A DNA stretch of 44,465 nucleotides from the NCBI RefSeq assembly GCF_016583825.1, contig NZ_NRRV01000044.1, positions 1 to 44,465 of the forward strand, written 5' to 3'. This document shows positions 15,846 to 25,114 of this stretch, piece after piece. The notes beneath the pieces were generated by a model. The model had not been told where the DNA came from. It saw only the letters and a program-made list of their open reading frames with translations, and searched no databases. A program made the position numbers and the translations under genes. The DNA comes from Thiohalocapsa halophila. GTDB taxonomy: Bacteria > Pseudomonadota > Gammaproteobacteria > Chromatiales > Chromatiaceae. Each line of letters opens with the position of its first letter. The stretch's first letter is position 1.

Positions 15846-16568
15846 TCACGAAGCAGGCACCAGCGCCGGAACCTCGAGCACGTCGCACGCGACAGGACGG
15901 TGGTCGGATGCGACACGGAACGGTCGGTCGCCAACCACCCCGCCCGCCGCTCGCACGCCGGCGGGGCCGAGCAACACGCCGTCGAGGCTCAGCCAGGGCG
16001 CGCGGGCGGGGAACGTCGGGCCGCCGACGTACAGCGGGCAGGGGCCGCGCACCAGCGGGCCGCGCACGAAGGACAGCCACTCATTGAGGTCGGCGAGCAC
16101 CGTGACGAGCTCGGGCCGCGAGCCCGAGGGCGGCGGCCGGAGCAGCCGGGCGGCGAGGGTCCGCTGCTGCCGGCGGCGCTCGAAGCGCTGGAGGCCGAGG
16201 TGCGTGACGACGACGCGCAACCTATGGCCGCGCACGCGGACGTCGGCGTCGATTGCCCCGCGGGGCTCGCGGCCGGGCTCGGACAGATCGACACGGCGGC
16301 GGGCCAGGATCTCGCCGCGCACGAGGAGGCCGTTGCCGAATTGCCCGCGGTGATCGCGGAGGTTCGGGCCCGCGACGGGCTCCATGTTCAGCTCGCGAGC
16401 GAACAGGGCGAGATGGTCGAGTCCGCGCACCGGCGGGCGCCGCCAGTCGACCTCCTGCAGGCCGACGACGTCGCCGTCGAGCGCGGCGAGGCAGGCGACG
16501 ATGCGGTCCGGATCGTGTACGCGATCAACGCCAACCGCGCCGTGGATGTTCCAGGAGATCAGTCGCAC
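15846..16568 (-). CDS. Endonuclease/exonuclease/phosphatase-family protein (240 aa)
   Basis: This is a metal-dependent phosphoesterase of the EEP (DNase I/sphingomyelinase-like) fold. The conserved residues appear in order: SWNIHG at residues 5-10, LQEVDW (metal-binding Glu) near 38, VVVTHLGLQ near 119, LADLNEWLS (Asp/Asn pair) near 164, and SDHRPV near 223. It has no signal peptide. It starts with GTG at 16568, only six bases after the stop of the phospholipase D-VTT gene, so the two form one operon. In other bacteria EEP proteins are found beside or fused to such PLD-VTT proteins, pointing to phospholipid or phosphodiester metabolism rather than DNA repair. The actual substrate is unknown. 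Confidence 0.87.
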   Translation of the reverse strand: MRLISWNIHGAVGVDRVHDPDRIVACLAALDGDVVGLQEVDWRRPPVRGLDHLALFARELNMEPVAGPNLRDHRGQFGNGLLVRGEILARRRVDLSEPGREPRGAIDADVRVRGHRLRVVVTHLGLQRFERRRQQRTLAARLLRPPPSGSRPELVTVLADLNEWLSFVRGPLVRGPCPLYVGGPTFPARAPWLSLDGVLLGPAGVRAAGGVVGDRPFRVASDHRPVACDVLEVPALVPAS

Positions 16569-16574
16569 GCGGAC

Positions 16575-19160
16575 TCAGCCATCCTCTCCCGCCCGGCGCG
16601 GGCGCGCGGCACGGGACGAACGGTCCTCGGGCGCCTCGGCGTCGTCCTCGTCGGCGTCCACCGGCTCGCTCACGCGGGCGCCCCAGGTGGCGCGGAGGCC
16701 ATCGGCGAGCGCAGTGAGCCCCAGAATCGCAACCACCGCGAGCCCCACCAGCAGCAGGTGGACCGGCTCCGGATTCGTCAGCAGGTCGGCGATGCCGCGC
16801 CCGAGCAGCACGAGGAGCACGATGCCGGGGAGCATGCCGAGGGCGGTGCCGAGGAGGAAGGACGACCACGGCACGCCGGCGACGCCGCAGGCGACGTTCA
16901 CCATGCCGAAGGGCGCGACGGGCAGGTTGCGGATGAGGACCACCGAGAGCGTGCCGCGTCGTCGGACGTGCCGAGCGACGCGCCGGAGGAGGTGCTCGCC
17001 CTCACTGTCGTCGTCCCAGTCGCACCGCCCGGGGAAGAGGCCGCCGATCGCCCGGCCCGCCGCGGCCGAGCCGAGCACGCCCACGAGCCCGAAGCCGATG
17101 CCGAGGAGTCCCCCCTGCACGACGCCCAGCGCCACGAGCAGCACCGTGACCGGCACCCCGAGGGTGGCGAGGACGACGAAGCCGACCAGCACCCCGGCGA
17201 GGCCGGTCGGACCGGCTGTAAGCTCATGGAGGCGAGCGACTGCCTGCTCCAGCCCGAGGCCGCCGAGCGGCGTGAGCAGGTACGCGAGGAGCGCAGCCAT
17301 GACGATGATCGCGGCCGAGATCCGTCCCGGCGAGCGGCGGAGACCGCCGACGAGGGCGTTCCAGCGGTGGCTCAGCCACGTCCGCACGCGCTGGTGCGAG
17401 CGCATCGTCCGCATCACCGTCTGCACATCGTCGATCGACAGCGGATGGTCGGGATCAGCGAGCTCCAGCGGAAGGGCCGTGGTGGCAATGTCTTCGGGCG
17501 CATGGTGCTCGAACGGCACGAGCGTCCAGCGGCCGCCGCGCAGGGCCTCGATCGCCGGCACGACACGACCGCCCGCCTCCCGCTCGGCGACCGCGACCTC
17601 CTCGGCGTCCACGTCGAGCATGTGCCCGAGGATCCGGCGGCGCAGGGCGGTGATCGCGGCGCGGCCGTCCTGGTCCTCCTCGGGCGCGCCGATGAACACA
17701 TCGCACTCGGTCTCGAGGTGCATGGAGCGGTTGTTGAGGTTGGCCGAGCCGATGCGGAGCAGCGCATCGTCGACCACGAGCAGCTTGGCGTGGACGTAGA
17801 CCGACGCATCGTGGGGGTGGTCGGGCTCGGGGCCGTCACGGGTCACCCAATAGACGCCGAAGCGCCCGTGCGGATCGGCCTGCCGGAGCCGTTCGAGCAG
17901 CCGGTCGCGGTGCGGATCATGAGCCATGGCCTGGATCCGCTGCGGACAGCCCCACGGCAGGATCAGGACGACCTCCGGCCCGTCGGGCTCGGCGAGACGG
18001 CGGGCGAGAGCGTCCGCGACGGCGCCCGCGGTGAAATACTGCGACTCGACGAAGATCAGGCGGCGGGCGGCAGCGACCTGGGCGATGAAGGTCGCCTTCA
18101 CCTCGGCGCGGCCGCCGGAAGGATCGGTCTCCGGCTCGGTGACCGCGATCGCGAGCTCCCGATGGCGCAGCGCGGACTCGACGTCGTCCGGCCAGGGGTC
18201 GGGAGCGTGGTCGTGGTCGCGGCCGCCGGGGGCGCAGTCGACGCCTTCGTGCATGCCGCCGGGGTCCGCGTCGTCGGCGTCGTCTCCGGCTCCGGTCGCA
18301 CTTGCCGCGCCGGCCGGCGCCGGCGGGTCGATTACCTGGCCGGTGGCCTGGCGCCACCGCTCCCGCGCGAGGTCGCCGAGCGCACGGGCGGCCGCACCGT
18401 CGCTCACCGTCATGAGGTCATGGTAGGGGGCGGCCAGCCGCGGGATCAGGCCCGGGGGGCGACGCCGGCGGTCGCCCGGTCGGTGCTCGTGGGCGTCCCA
18501 ACGACGCCGGGTGAGGTCCATGCCACCGGCGAACGCGACGCGGTCATCGACGACGACGACCTTCTGGTGCCGCGACGCGAGCGAAGGCGCGCCCTCGTCC
18601 CAGAGCAGCTCGATGCGGGGATGGTCCGCCCAGGGCCGCTTCATGCGGGGCAGGTGCTGGCGCTCGGCGGCGAAGAGCGAGGCGCCCTCCCAGATCTGCA
18701 GCCGCACGTGCAGCTCAGGACGCTCCTCGACGAGGTACATCAGGAGGTCGGCCAATCGCACCGGTGGCTCGCCCGCCTCCTTCGCCTGCTCGGCCGCCTC
18801 GCCGCGGAGCAGATCGATTTCGCTGTGGATCTCCCAGCCGAGGACCCAGACCTGACGGCGGGCCGCCAGCAGCGAGCGACGGACCGCAGCGAAATACTCG
18901 ACGCCGTCGAGCAGCGGGGCGAAGCGGTGGCAGCGGACGACGCGGCCGGCCTGGTCGAAGCCGGCGCGGTCGACGCGAGCCGCGGCATCGTCCGTCGGCG
19001 TCGCGTCAGCGTCGTGACCGTCCGATCCCAACGGGTGCGAGCGGGCCCCGGCTGCGCGCCGCGCCTCGTGCGACTCGGACGGGACTGAGCCCGCACGTCC
19101 GCCCGACGCCGAGGGACCGGTCGCGTGGTCGGATCGCGGGTGGCGCGGCAGGGGCGTCAT
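16575..19160 (-). CDS. Phospholipase D-like domain fused to a VTT (DedA/SNARE-associated) membrane domain (861 aa)
   Basis: The cytoplasmic N-terminal two thirds is a phospholipase D/cardiolipin-synthase-type enzyme. Its two HKD motifs read RHQKVVVVDDRVAFAGGMDL and YVHAKLLVVDDALLRIGSAN, followed by LNNRS; between them lie GWEIHSEIDLLRG and FVESQYFTAGAVADAL. A low-complexity Asp/His-rich linker separates the halves. The C-terminal third has about six membrane helices with the VTT signature (PVAPFGMVNVACGVAGVPWS, SFLLGTALGMLPGI), then a charged tail. The start at 19160 has GGAG five bases upstream and overlaps the stop of a small upstream frame (ATGA). The protein may synthesise or remodel anionic phospholipids at the inner membrane, which is inference. 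Confidence 0.88.
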   Translation of the reverse strand: MTPLPRHPRSDHATGPSASGGRAGSVPSESHEARRAAGARSHPLGSDGHDADATPTDDAAARVDRAGFDQAGRVVRCHRFAPLLDGVEYFAAVRRSLLAARRQVWVLGWEIHSEIDLLRGEAAEQAKEAGEPPVRLADLLMYLVEERPELHVRLQIWEGASLFAAERQHLPRMKRPWADHPRIELLWDEGAPSLASRHQKVVVVDDRVAFAGGMDLTRRRWDAHEHRPGDRRRRPPGLIPRLAAPYHDLMTVSDGAAARALGDLARERWRQATGQVIDPPAPAGAASATGAGDDADDADPGGMHEGVDCAPGGRDHDHAPDPWPDDVESALRHRELAIAVTEPETDPSGGRAEVKATFIAQVAAARRLIFVESQYFTAGAVADALARRLAEPDGPEVVLILPWGCPQRIQAMAHDPHRDRLLERLRQADPHGRFGVYWVTRDGPEPDHPHDASVYVHAKLLVVDDALLRIGSANLNNRSMHLETECDVFIGAPEEDQDGRAAITALRRRILGHMLDVDAEEVAVAEREAGGRVVPAIEALRGGRWTLVPFEHHAPEDIATTALPLELADPDHPLSIDDVQTVMRTMRSHQRVRTWLSHRWNALVGGLRRSPGRISAAIIVMAALLAYLLTPLGGLGLEQAVARLHELTAGPTGLAGVLVGFVVLATLGVPVTVLLVALGVVQGGLLGIGFGLVGVLGSAAAGRAIGGLFPGRCDWDDDSEGEHLLRRVARHVRRRGTLSVVLIRNLPVAPFGMVNVACGVAGVPWSSFLLGTALGMLPGIVLLVLLGRGIADLLTNPEPVHLLLVGLAVVAILGLTALADGLRATWGARVSEPVDADEDDAEAPEDRSSRAARPRRAGEDG

Positions 19161-19417
19161 GGGAGCTCCGGGGTGGATGGACGCCACGGCGAGTCCGGTC
19201 GGGTCGGCGTCGCTCGGCGTCGAGCATGCCACGACGCACCCCAGCGGCCGTCCCGCTCCCGGACGAGTCCGTAGTGCATGAAGAGCCCGCCGCTTGACTC
19301 CGACCAGCGGGCCCGCCCTCGGCGGTAGCGCCAGCCCCTCGCCTCGGACTTGTTGACGCGCTGCATCTGCGCGCGGGCGGTATCCGTGGCCTGCCAGCCG
19401 CCGGGCGAAACGCGGCA
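19157..19417 (-). pseudogene. Small frame coupled to the phospholipase gene, probably the end of a frameshifted gene
   Basis: A minus-strand frame reads QATDTARAQMQRVNKSEA, then RGWRYRRGRARW and HYGLVRERDGRWG. It ends in TGA overlapping the phospholipase ATG (ATGA), the usual sign of translational coupling. Upstream it runs into a TAG at 19418-19420. In the neighbouring frame just upstream, protein-like sequence reads VRALAWVIDERLATRRRRER. One gene with a frameshift near 19415 would explain both. I do not recognise the family; it could also be chance. Confidence 0.3.
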
Positions 19418-19420
19418 CTA

Positions 19421-20103
19421 GACGCTCCCGTCGGCGACGAGTGGCCAGCCGCTCGTCGATCACCCAAGCGAGCGCTCGCACAAGAGGCCGCACCCGCCCG
19501 CACCGGCACACAGCGCCAGAAGTCTATGCTTGCGCGGCTCGCGAGGTCGGCGATGAGCACGATCAGCGTGCCGAAGCACTCGGACTGACAGCCGGGACAA
19601 TGAAGCCACCCGACGCGCCCAGGTCCGCTTGAGCTAGGAGGTTAGCCGGGGGCCGGATACCCCGTCAACGCGCAGCGGCTAGGCTGGCGGACGTCGCGAG
19701 GGGCGCAATTGCGCGCGTCCCTGGGTCCCCGGCCGAGCCTCTGCGGCGCAGCGCGCTGCCGGCAGACGAGAGCGGCGGTACGGTTTCCGGCAGCGAGAGA
19801 GGGCGGCTACCCGGCAACGCGCTGGTCAAGCTCGAAGTCGGCCTCGGGCTGGCCGAAGCAACCCCAGTCCGGCACCGGCTCGGGTGCATCCTCCCGGGCG
19901 GGAGGGAGACGGCATGGCGAGGGATAAAGCTCACCGCGCCACAGTCTCCGCCGTCCGTTGGCCGCTGAACGACTGACAGAGCCCGGGCCCCTTGCCCGAG
20001 AGCAGTGCACGCTCGCACCGCTTCGGATCCAACAGCGCCGCCGTGTGCAGCCGGCTGCGCCAAATTGGACAGCCGGCGCCGACGCGCAACCGGCGCGAGT
20101 CGA
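19421..20103. other. Gene-poor region of about 680 bases
   Basis: No gene is supported. Protein-like scraps occur on the minus strand, the most striking being DAPEPVPDWGCFGQPEADFE followed by LDQRVAG near 19807-19880, which looks like a real C terminus but has no matching body. I suspect decayed genes. No tRNA, IS or clear repeat was found. Confidence 0.4.
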
Positions 20104-20883
20104 TCACTGCACCAACGACCGATAGCTGTACCAAGTCGCATAGCCCAGCACCGGGAACAGCACGACCATCGCGACGAACGCGGTCAGGATCCCGACTGCG
20201 GTCAGCGCAACGATCAAGCCCGCCCAGAGCGCCATCGCCTTCGGATTGCGGGCGACCGCCTTCCAGCTCGTCTGAATACCGACGATCGGGCCGGCATCCC
20301 GGTCGATGATCAAGGGTACCGTCACCGCGCTGGTGACGAATACGGCGAAGGCGAGGATGGCGCCCACCAGCACAAAGTACCCGGTTACGACCGGCTCGAA
20401 GCTGCCGGAGAGCGCGCCGAGATAACTTGTCGAGGTCGGCGAAAATGTGGTCACTTTGACCGCAAACAGAAGCGCGGACAAGCGCACCCACGCGGCCATG
20501 ATCAGGCCCAGGAAGACCCCGAACAAACTCAGGTTGGTGCGCCTCTCCCACAGCAGCGCCAAGCCACTGCCAATGCTGACGGTCTCTCCCGCGGCGTGCT
20601 GCCGGGCCGCAACGTAGAGCCCGGCAGCCAAGAAGGGTCCGATCAGCAGCAATCCGGTAAGGAAGGCCGCCGTGAAACCCGGCATCGCCCGAGCCAGCGC
20701 CAGCGTGCCGATACAAGCCAGGGCGAACAGGATGCCGTAGACGAAACTGGCGAACGGAGCTGCCGCGAATGTCTGCCAGCCCTGTGCGAGCCAGGTTCCG
20801 ACTGTCGGCGCGTTGATACGCCGGATCGTCAGGGTCGAAGCAGAAATGGTATCGCTCTCTTGGTCGATGAGATCGGTGTTCAT
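20104..20883 (-). CDS. DUF2189-type multi-pass membrane protein (259 aa)
   Basis: This is an integral membrane protein with about six helices, beginning with a hydrophilic N-terminal section (TIRRINAPTVGTWLAQGWQTF) that leads into the first membrane segment. The pattern WLAQGW-F near the start, the GPFLAAGLY turn after helix 2, and the long amphipathic linker near PLIIDRDAGPIVGIQTSWKA are typical of DUF2189 proteins as I know them. Function is unknown in the family. The ATG at 20883 follows GAGGAG. It lies downstream of, and on the same strand as, the methyltransferase-like gene at 21731, 182 bases away. Confidence 0.8.
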   Translation of the reverse strand: MNTDLIDQESDTISASTLTIRRINAPTVGTWLAQGWQTFAAAPFASFVYGILFALACIGTLALARAMPGFTAAFLTGLLLIGPFLAAGLYVAARQHAAGETVSIGSGLALLWERRTNLSLFGVFLGLIMAAWVRLSALLFAVKVTTFSPTSTSYLGALSGSFEPVVTGYFVLVGAILAFAVFVTSAVTVPLIIDRDAGPIVGIQTSWKAVARNPKAMALWAGLIVALTAVGILTAFVAMVVLFPVLGYATWYSYRSLVQ

Positions 20884-21065
20884 CTGTGTTTGGCTCCTCA
20901 GTGTTCGGGGGTATCGCTCGCAGACCTGTGATAGGAATCCGCGCTTTACTTCATGGACCCTCGGCACGCGCGTACGCTTTCGTTCCCCCAAAGACGGCAT
21001 GGGCGTGCGGCGGGCACGGCCGATCGCCCCGGGGCGGTCCGGCCTGCTGCGCCGAACGCGGCGAA

Positions 21066-21731
21066 TCAGCCCAAGCGCTGCGCACTCAAGGTCCGGGCCT
21101 GCGCTGCCGTCAGGTGCCGCCACGGCAACGGCAGCAGGCTCGGCACCCGCTCGCGATAGCGCCGATAGCGCTCGCCATGGAAGGCGATCAGCTTGCGCTC
21201 TTCCAGGCGACTGCCGACCACGAAGTAGCCCGTCAGCAGGACGGCCGAGGTCAGAAACGACGGGTCCATGTCCCGGGTCCAGATCAGCACCAGGCTCAGG
21301 CTGTACCATGGATGCCGGACCCAGCGATGCAGCGGCGAGATCGCGAAGTCTTCCCGGTCGGCGACCGCCCCGATCCGCTCCCGCCACTGCCTGAAGCCGA
21401 GAAAGGACGCGCCGTCGTACCAACGCAGCGACCACAGCACCCCGGCGATGGCCGCGAGGGCCAGCCCGTTGGCGATCCAGGCGCCGACACCGGTCCAGGC
21501 GATCAGCACCGGCCCCGGACCCGTCAGGGTCAGCCACAGCGGCGGCAGCACCAGAAGCACCGCCAGCGCATTGAATCCGAGCCGGTACCGCGGCATCCAG
21601 TCGGGCCGCAGGGCCGCCGTCCAACGCTTGACGGCCAGCGACGCGAGCAGCGAATGCAGCACGAAATAGCCGAGCCAGGCCGCGACCAGCAGCGCGAGAT
21701 GGAGCGGCAGGGAGGAATCGTCGATGGTCAT
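21066..21731 (-). CDS. Isoprenylcysteine-methyltransferase-like membrane protein (221 aa)
   Basis: This is a membrane protein with about five helices. Its C-terminal part carries the ICMT/PEMT-like cofactor-binding pattern: RWVRHPWYSLSLVLIW near residue 144, then GSRLEERKLIAFHGERYRRY and RERVPSLLPLPWR. In the family these His-Pro and Glu-Glu/Arg residues bind S-adenosylmethionine; an NnrU-like role is the main alternative. I chose the ATG at 21731, with GGAG upstream, over an earlier frame start at 21803 that would overlap the divergent RND gene. The acceptor substrate is unknown. Confidence 0.8.
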   Translation of the reverse strand: MTIDDSSLPLHLALLVAAWLGYFVLHSLLASLAVKRWTAALRPDWMPRYRLGFNALAVLLVLPPLWLTLTGPGPVLIAWTGVGAWIANGLALAAIAGVLWSLRWYDGASFLGFRQWRERIGAVADREDFAISPLHRWVRHPWYSLSLVLIWTRDMDPSFLTSAVLLTGYFVVGSRLEERKLIAFHGERYRRYRERVPSLLPLPWRHLTAAQARTLSAQRLG

Positions 21732-21775
21732 GATACTCCGGTCTCGCTGCAGCGTCGGAACCCTGAGGCATCCGC

Positions 21776-24700
21776 ATGTCTCAGCTAAAGGGTAAGCCGG
21801 CACCGAGCGCCGACAGCCCGCAGCCGACTCCGCCGCCAGCAGTGCCGATCCCCCAATCCGACACCTTGCCCTCGCCCATGATCACCGGCCTCTCCACCTG
21901 GTCCGTCCGCCATCCCATCGGCGTCGTCATGCTGACGCTGGCGGTGATGGTGCTCGGCGGCTTCGCGCTGGGCCGACTGAGCCTAGACCTGCTGCCGCGC
22001 ATCGTCTACCCGGATATTCGCGTGCGGGTGCTGGATCCGGGCGTGCCGGCGCAGGTCATGGAGGACGAGGTGACACGCTTCCTGGAGGAGCAGCTGGCGG
22101 TCACCGAGGGCGCCGTCGCCATCCAGTCCGAGACCCGCGAGGGCCGCAGCGCCGTCGACCTGTCTTTCCGCTACGGCGAGGATATCGATCGGGCCCTGCG
22201 CGATGCCAGCAACCGCCTGGACCAGGCCCGGCGCTTCATGCCGGACACCATCGAGCCGCCCGTCATCTACAAGCGCGACCCCTCGCAGCGCCCGGTGGCG
22301 GAGTACGTCGTGAGCTCCAACCTGCGCGACGCCGTGGAGCTGCGCGACTGGGTGGAGTACACCCTGAGCCGCTCGCTGCTGACCCTGCCCGGCATCGCCG
22401 CGGCGGAGGTGGGCGGCGGCCTGGAGCGGGAGGTGAGCGTCATCGCCGACCAATACCGCCTGGCCGGCGTCGGGCTGGATCTGCTGGATCTGCGCGATAC
22501 GCTGCAGGAGGCCAACCGCGACGTGCCGGCCGGACGGCTCATGATGACCGACGGCGAGATCAGCGGGCGCATCGGCGGGCGGCTGGACACCGCCGCGCAA
22601 ATCGTCGACCTGCCGCTGCCGGTGGCCGGCGGCGCCATGAATGAGCGGGCGACCGCCGGCAACGGCGCGATGGACAACGCCAGCCGCGCCCCGCCCGGGC
22701 TGCTGCGCGTCGGCGATGTGGCGCGGGTCACCGACGGCGCCGCACCCGAGCGCCTGCGCATTCGCCTCAACGACGAGCCCGGCATCAAGCTGTCCATCCA
22801 GAAGCAGCCGCTGGAGAACACGGTCGCCGTCGTCGACACCGTGGACGAGGCGCTGGCGACCCTGGACGCCCAGGGCCGCATCCCGCCGGACATCGCGGTG
22901 CGCAAGGTGGACGACGAGGCCCGCTATATCCGCCAGAGCCTGCGCAATGCCGCCGGGGCGGCGCTCACCGGCGCCGGGCTCGCGATGCTGGTGGTCTATC
23001 TCTTCCTGGGCAGCATCCGGCGCACGCTGATCATCGGCAGCGCCATGCCCATCGCCGTGCTGGTGACCTTCATCCTGATGGCCGCCTTCGGGCTCAACCT
23101 GAACATCATGACCCTGGGCGGGCTCGCGCTCGGCATCGGCATGCTGGTGGACAGCACCATCGTCATGCTGGAGAACATCCAGCGCCACCAGCGCCTGGGC
23201 GAGGGCACGGTGCCCGCGGCGGTGAATGCCGCGCGGGAGGTCACCAGCGCCATCCTCGCCTCCACGTCCACGAACCTCGCCGCGGTGCTGCCCTTCCTGT
23301 TCATCGCCGGCCTGGTGGGGCTCCTGTTCCGGGAGCTGATCTTCACCATCTCGGCCGCCATTCTGGCCTCGCTGGTGGTGGCCCTGACCCTGGTGCCGGC
23401 GCTTGCCGGGCGGGTGCCGGCGACGCGCGAGGGGCTGTTCCGGCGCGGCATCGACCGCGGCATCGGCGCCCTGCAATCGGGCTACGCCTGGCTGCTGCGG
23501 CGGCTGCTGCCCCTGCGCTGGCTGGTGGTGGCGGGCTTCGGCGCCTGGCTCGCCTTCACGGTGCCGGGCTTCTTCGGCGGCGAGCAGCAGTTCCTGCCGG
23601 AGCTGGACGAGGGCGACGTGCAGATCTCGCTCTGGGCCGACGAGGGCATCAACGTGGAGCGCATGGATCGGATGGTGCGGCGCGTCGAGGCCATCGTCGC
23701 CGAGCAGCCCGAAGTGGATGCGGTGTTCACCACCGTCGGCGGCTGGGTGTTCGGGCGCTCGTCCTGGGAGAACCCCAACCGCGCCGGCATCCAGGTGCTG
23801 CTCTCGCCCGCCGCCGAGCGCGACGGGCTGACGTCGGATGCCTTCATCGCCCGCATCAAGCGCTTGGTGAAGGCCGAGGGCATCCCGGGGCTTCGCACGT
23901 ACTATTACACCTCCGGCGTGCGCGGCATCCGCTACAACCGCGGCGACGACGATGTGAGCCTGCGCATCAAGGGGCCCGAGCTGGAGCGGCTGATCGCGCT
24001 GGCGGACACCGCCATCGAGCGCCTGCAAGATGTCCCCAGCCTGAGCAACATCCAGCACTCCAACGAGGACGTGGCCCGCGAGCTCTCGGTGCGCCTGGAC
24101 CGCCGCCGGGCGGCGAGCTACGGGCTCGACGTGGAAGACGTGGGCGCGGTGCTGCGCTTCGCGCTGGAGGGCCAGACCGTCACCCGGCTCATCGACGGCG
24201 ATCGCAGCATCGACATCCGCCTGCGCCTGGAACGGGCGGACGTGGGCGCGCCCGGGGACCTGGAATCCATCATCCTGTTCAGCAACACCGAGCCCCGGCG
24301 GCCCATTCGCCTGGGCGACATCTCCGAGGTAGACCTGCTGCCGCAGCCGGCGGAGATCATGCGCGACCGCCAGCAGCGGGTGGTGGAGATCTCGGCGTCC
24401 GTGGCCGGGGATGCCACCCTGGAAGGCGCCATCGACGCTGCGCTGACGGCACTCGACGGCCTGACCCTGCCCCGCGGCTACACCCTCTACGAGGCCGGCG
24501 CCCTGGAGACGCTGCAGAAGGGGCGCGACCTCGGCCGCATCCTGCTGGCCCTGGCGCTGTTCCTGGTGCTGGTGGTAATGGCGGTGCAGTACGAGTCCCT
24601 GCGCAACCCGCTGATCATTCTGCTGTCGGTGCCCTTTGCGCTCATCGGCGTGGTGCTCGGACTGGGACAGACGGACACGGCCGTGTCCATGCCGGTGTGG

Positions 24701-25057
24701 CTCGGGCTCATCATGCTCGCCGGCATCGTGGTGAACAACGCCATCGTGCTGGTGGAGTTCATTGAGCTGCGCCGCCGCGAGGCCGCGGCGATGACCGACG
24801 CCATCGTCGGCGCCGCGCGGCTACGCCTGCGGCCCATCCTGATGACCACGCTCACCACCGTCTTCGGCATGCTGCCGCTGGCGCTGGCCTTCGGCGAGGG
24901 CTCGGAGATGCTCCAGCCGCTGGCCATCGTCATCGTCTGGGGCCTCGGCTTCTCGCTGCTGGTGTCCCTGCTGCTGGTGCCGATGATCTATCGCATCCTG
25001 GGGCGGCGCGGCGACCGCGAGCCGGTGGCCGCGGCCGCCGAGCCGGCCAGTGCCTGA
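21776..25057 (+). CDS. RND-family efflux permease without a linked adaptor (1093 aa)
   Basis: This is a second RND pump. Helix 1 is preceded by an unusual Pro-rich tail of about 34 residues (PQPTPPPAVPIPQS). The start at 21776 has TGAGG seven bases upstream; an internal ATG at 21878 would remove the tail but has no ribosome site. Diagnostic parts include LDLLPRIVYPDIRVRVLDPG, GIGMLVDSTIVMLENIQRHQ in helix 4 (first Asp kept, second Ser), the LPELDEGDVQISLW porter motif that is also seen in metal-type CzcA pumps, and VVNNAIVLVEFIELRRREA in the second half. It has no adaptor or outer-membrane partner nearby. The divergent methyltransferase-like gene starts only 44 bases away, so the promoters must overlap. 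Confidence 0.9.
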   Translation: MSQLKGKPAPSADSPQPTPPPAVPIPQSDTLPSPMITGLSTWSVRHPIGVVMLTLAVMVLGGFALGRLSLDLLPRIVYPDIRVRVLDPGVPAQVMEDEVTRFLEEQLAVTEGAVAIQSETREGRSAVDLSFRYGEDIDRALRDASNRLDQARRFMPDTIEPPVIYKRDPSQRPVAEYVVSSNLRDAVELRDWVEYTLSRSLLTLPGIAAAEVGGGLEREVSVIADQYRLAGVGLDLLDLRDTLQEANRDVPAGRLMMTDGEISGRIGGRLDTAAQIVDLPLPVAGGAMNERATAGNGAMDNASRAPPGLLRVGDVARVTDGAAPERLRIRLNDEPGIKLSIQKQPLENTVAVVDTVDEALATLDAQGRIPPDIAVRKVDDEARYIRQSLRNAAGAALTGAGLAMLVVYLFLGSIRRTLIIGSAMPIAVLVTFILMAAFGLNLNIMTLGGLALGIGMLVDSTIVMLENIQRHQRLGEGTVPAAVNAAREVTSAILASTSTNLAAVLPFLFIAGLVGLLFRELIFTISAAILASLVVALTLVPALAGRVPATREGLFRRGIDRGIGALQSGYAWLLRRLLPLRWLVVAGFGAWLAFTVPGFFGGEQQFLPELDEGDVQISLWADEGINVERMDRMVRRVEAIVAEQPEVDAVFTTVGGWVFGRSSWENPNRAGIQVLLSPAAERDGLTSDAFIARIKRLVKAEGIPGLRTYYYTSGVRGIRYNRGDDDVSLRIKGPELERLIALADTAIERLQDVPSLSNIQHSNEDVARELSVRLDRRRAASYGLDVEDVGAVLRFALEGQTVTRLIDGDRSIDIRLRLERADVGAPGDLESIILFSNTEPRRPIRLGDISEVDLLPQPAEIMRDRQQRVVEISASVAGDATLEGAIDAALTALDGLTLPRGYTLYEAGALETLQKGRDLGRILLALALFLVLVVMAVQYESLRNPLIILLSVPFALIGVVLGLGQTDTAVSMPVWLGLIMLAGIVVNNAIVLVEFIELRRREAAAMTDAIVGAARLRLRPILMTTLTTVFGMLPLALAFGEGSEMLQPLAIVIVWGLGFSLLVSLLLVPMIYRILGRRGDREPVAAAAEPASA

Positions 25058-25113
25058 GCGGGTGCCTGAGCCGGCGCCTGAGCCTGAGCCGGACCCTGAA
25101 CAGGCGCCGACGA
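25051..25113. repeat. Short GCCTGAGCCGG-type repeats between convergent genes
   Basis: Variant copies of CCTGAGC(C)GG(C/A) occur at least five times in about 60 bases between the RND stop and the prpB stop. The tract could be slippage-prone sequence; no clean terminator is seen. Confidence 0.5.
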
Positions 25114-25114
25114 G

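Noticed and set aside
12535..16080. A minus-strand open frame of 1181 codons opposite the first RND permease
   Set aside because: It is antisense to a clear RND gene, is rich in His/Gln/Arg/Gly as expected of a complementary frame of high-GC coding DNA, and has no domain.
15741..19088. A plus-strand open frame of 1115 codons over the phospholipase D-VTT and EEP genes
   Set aside because: Both minus-strand genes have complete catalytic motifs; the plus-strand translation is low-complexity and without family features.
21983..24058. A minus-strand open frame of 691 codons within the second RND gene
   Set aside because: It is a shadow frame of high-GC DNA; the RND reading is unambiguous.
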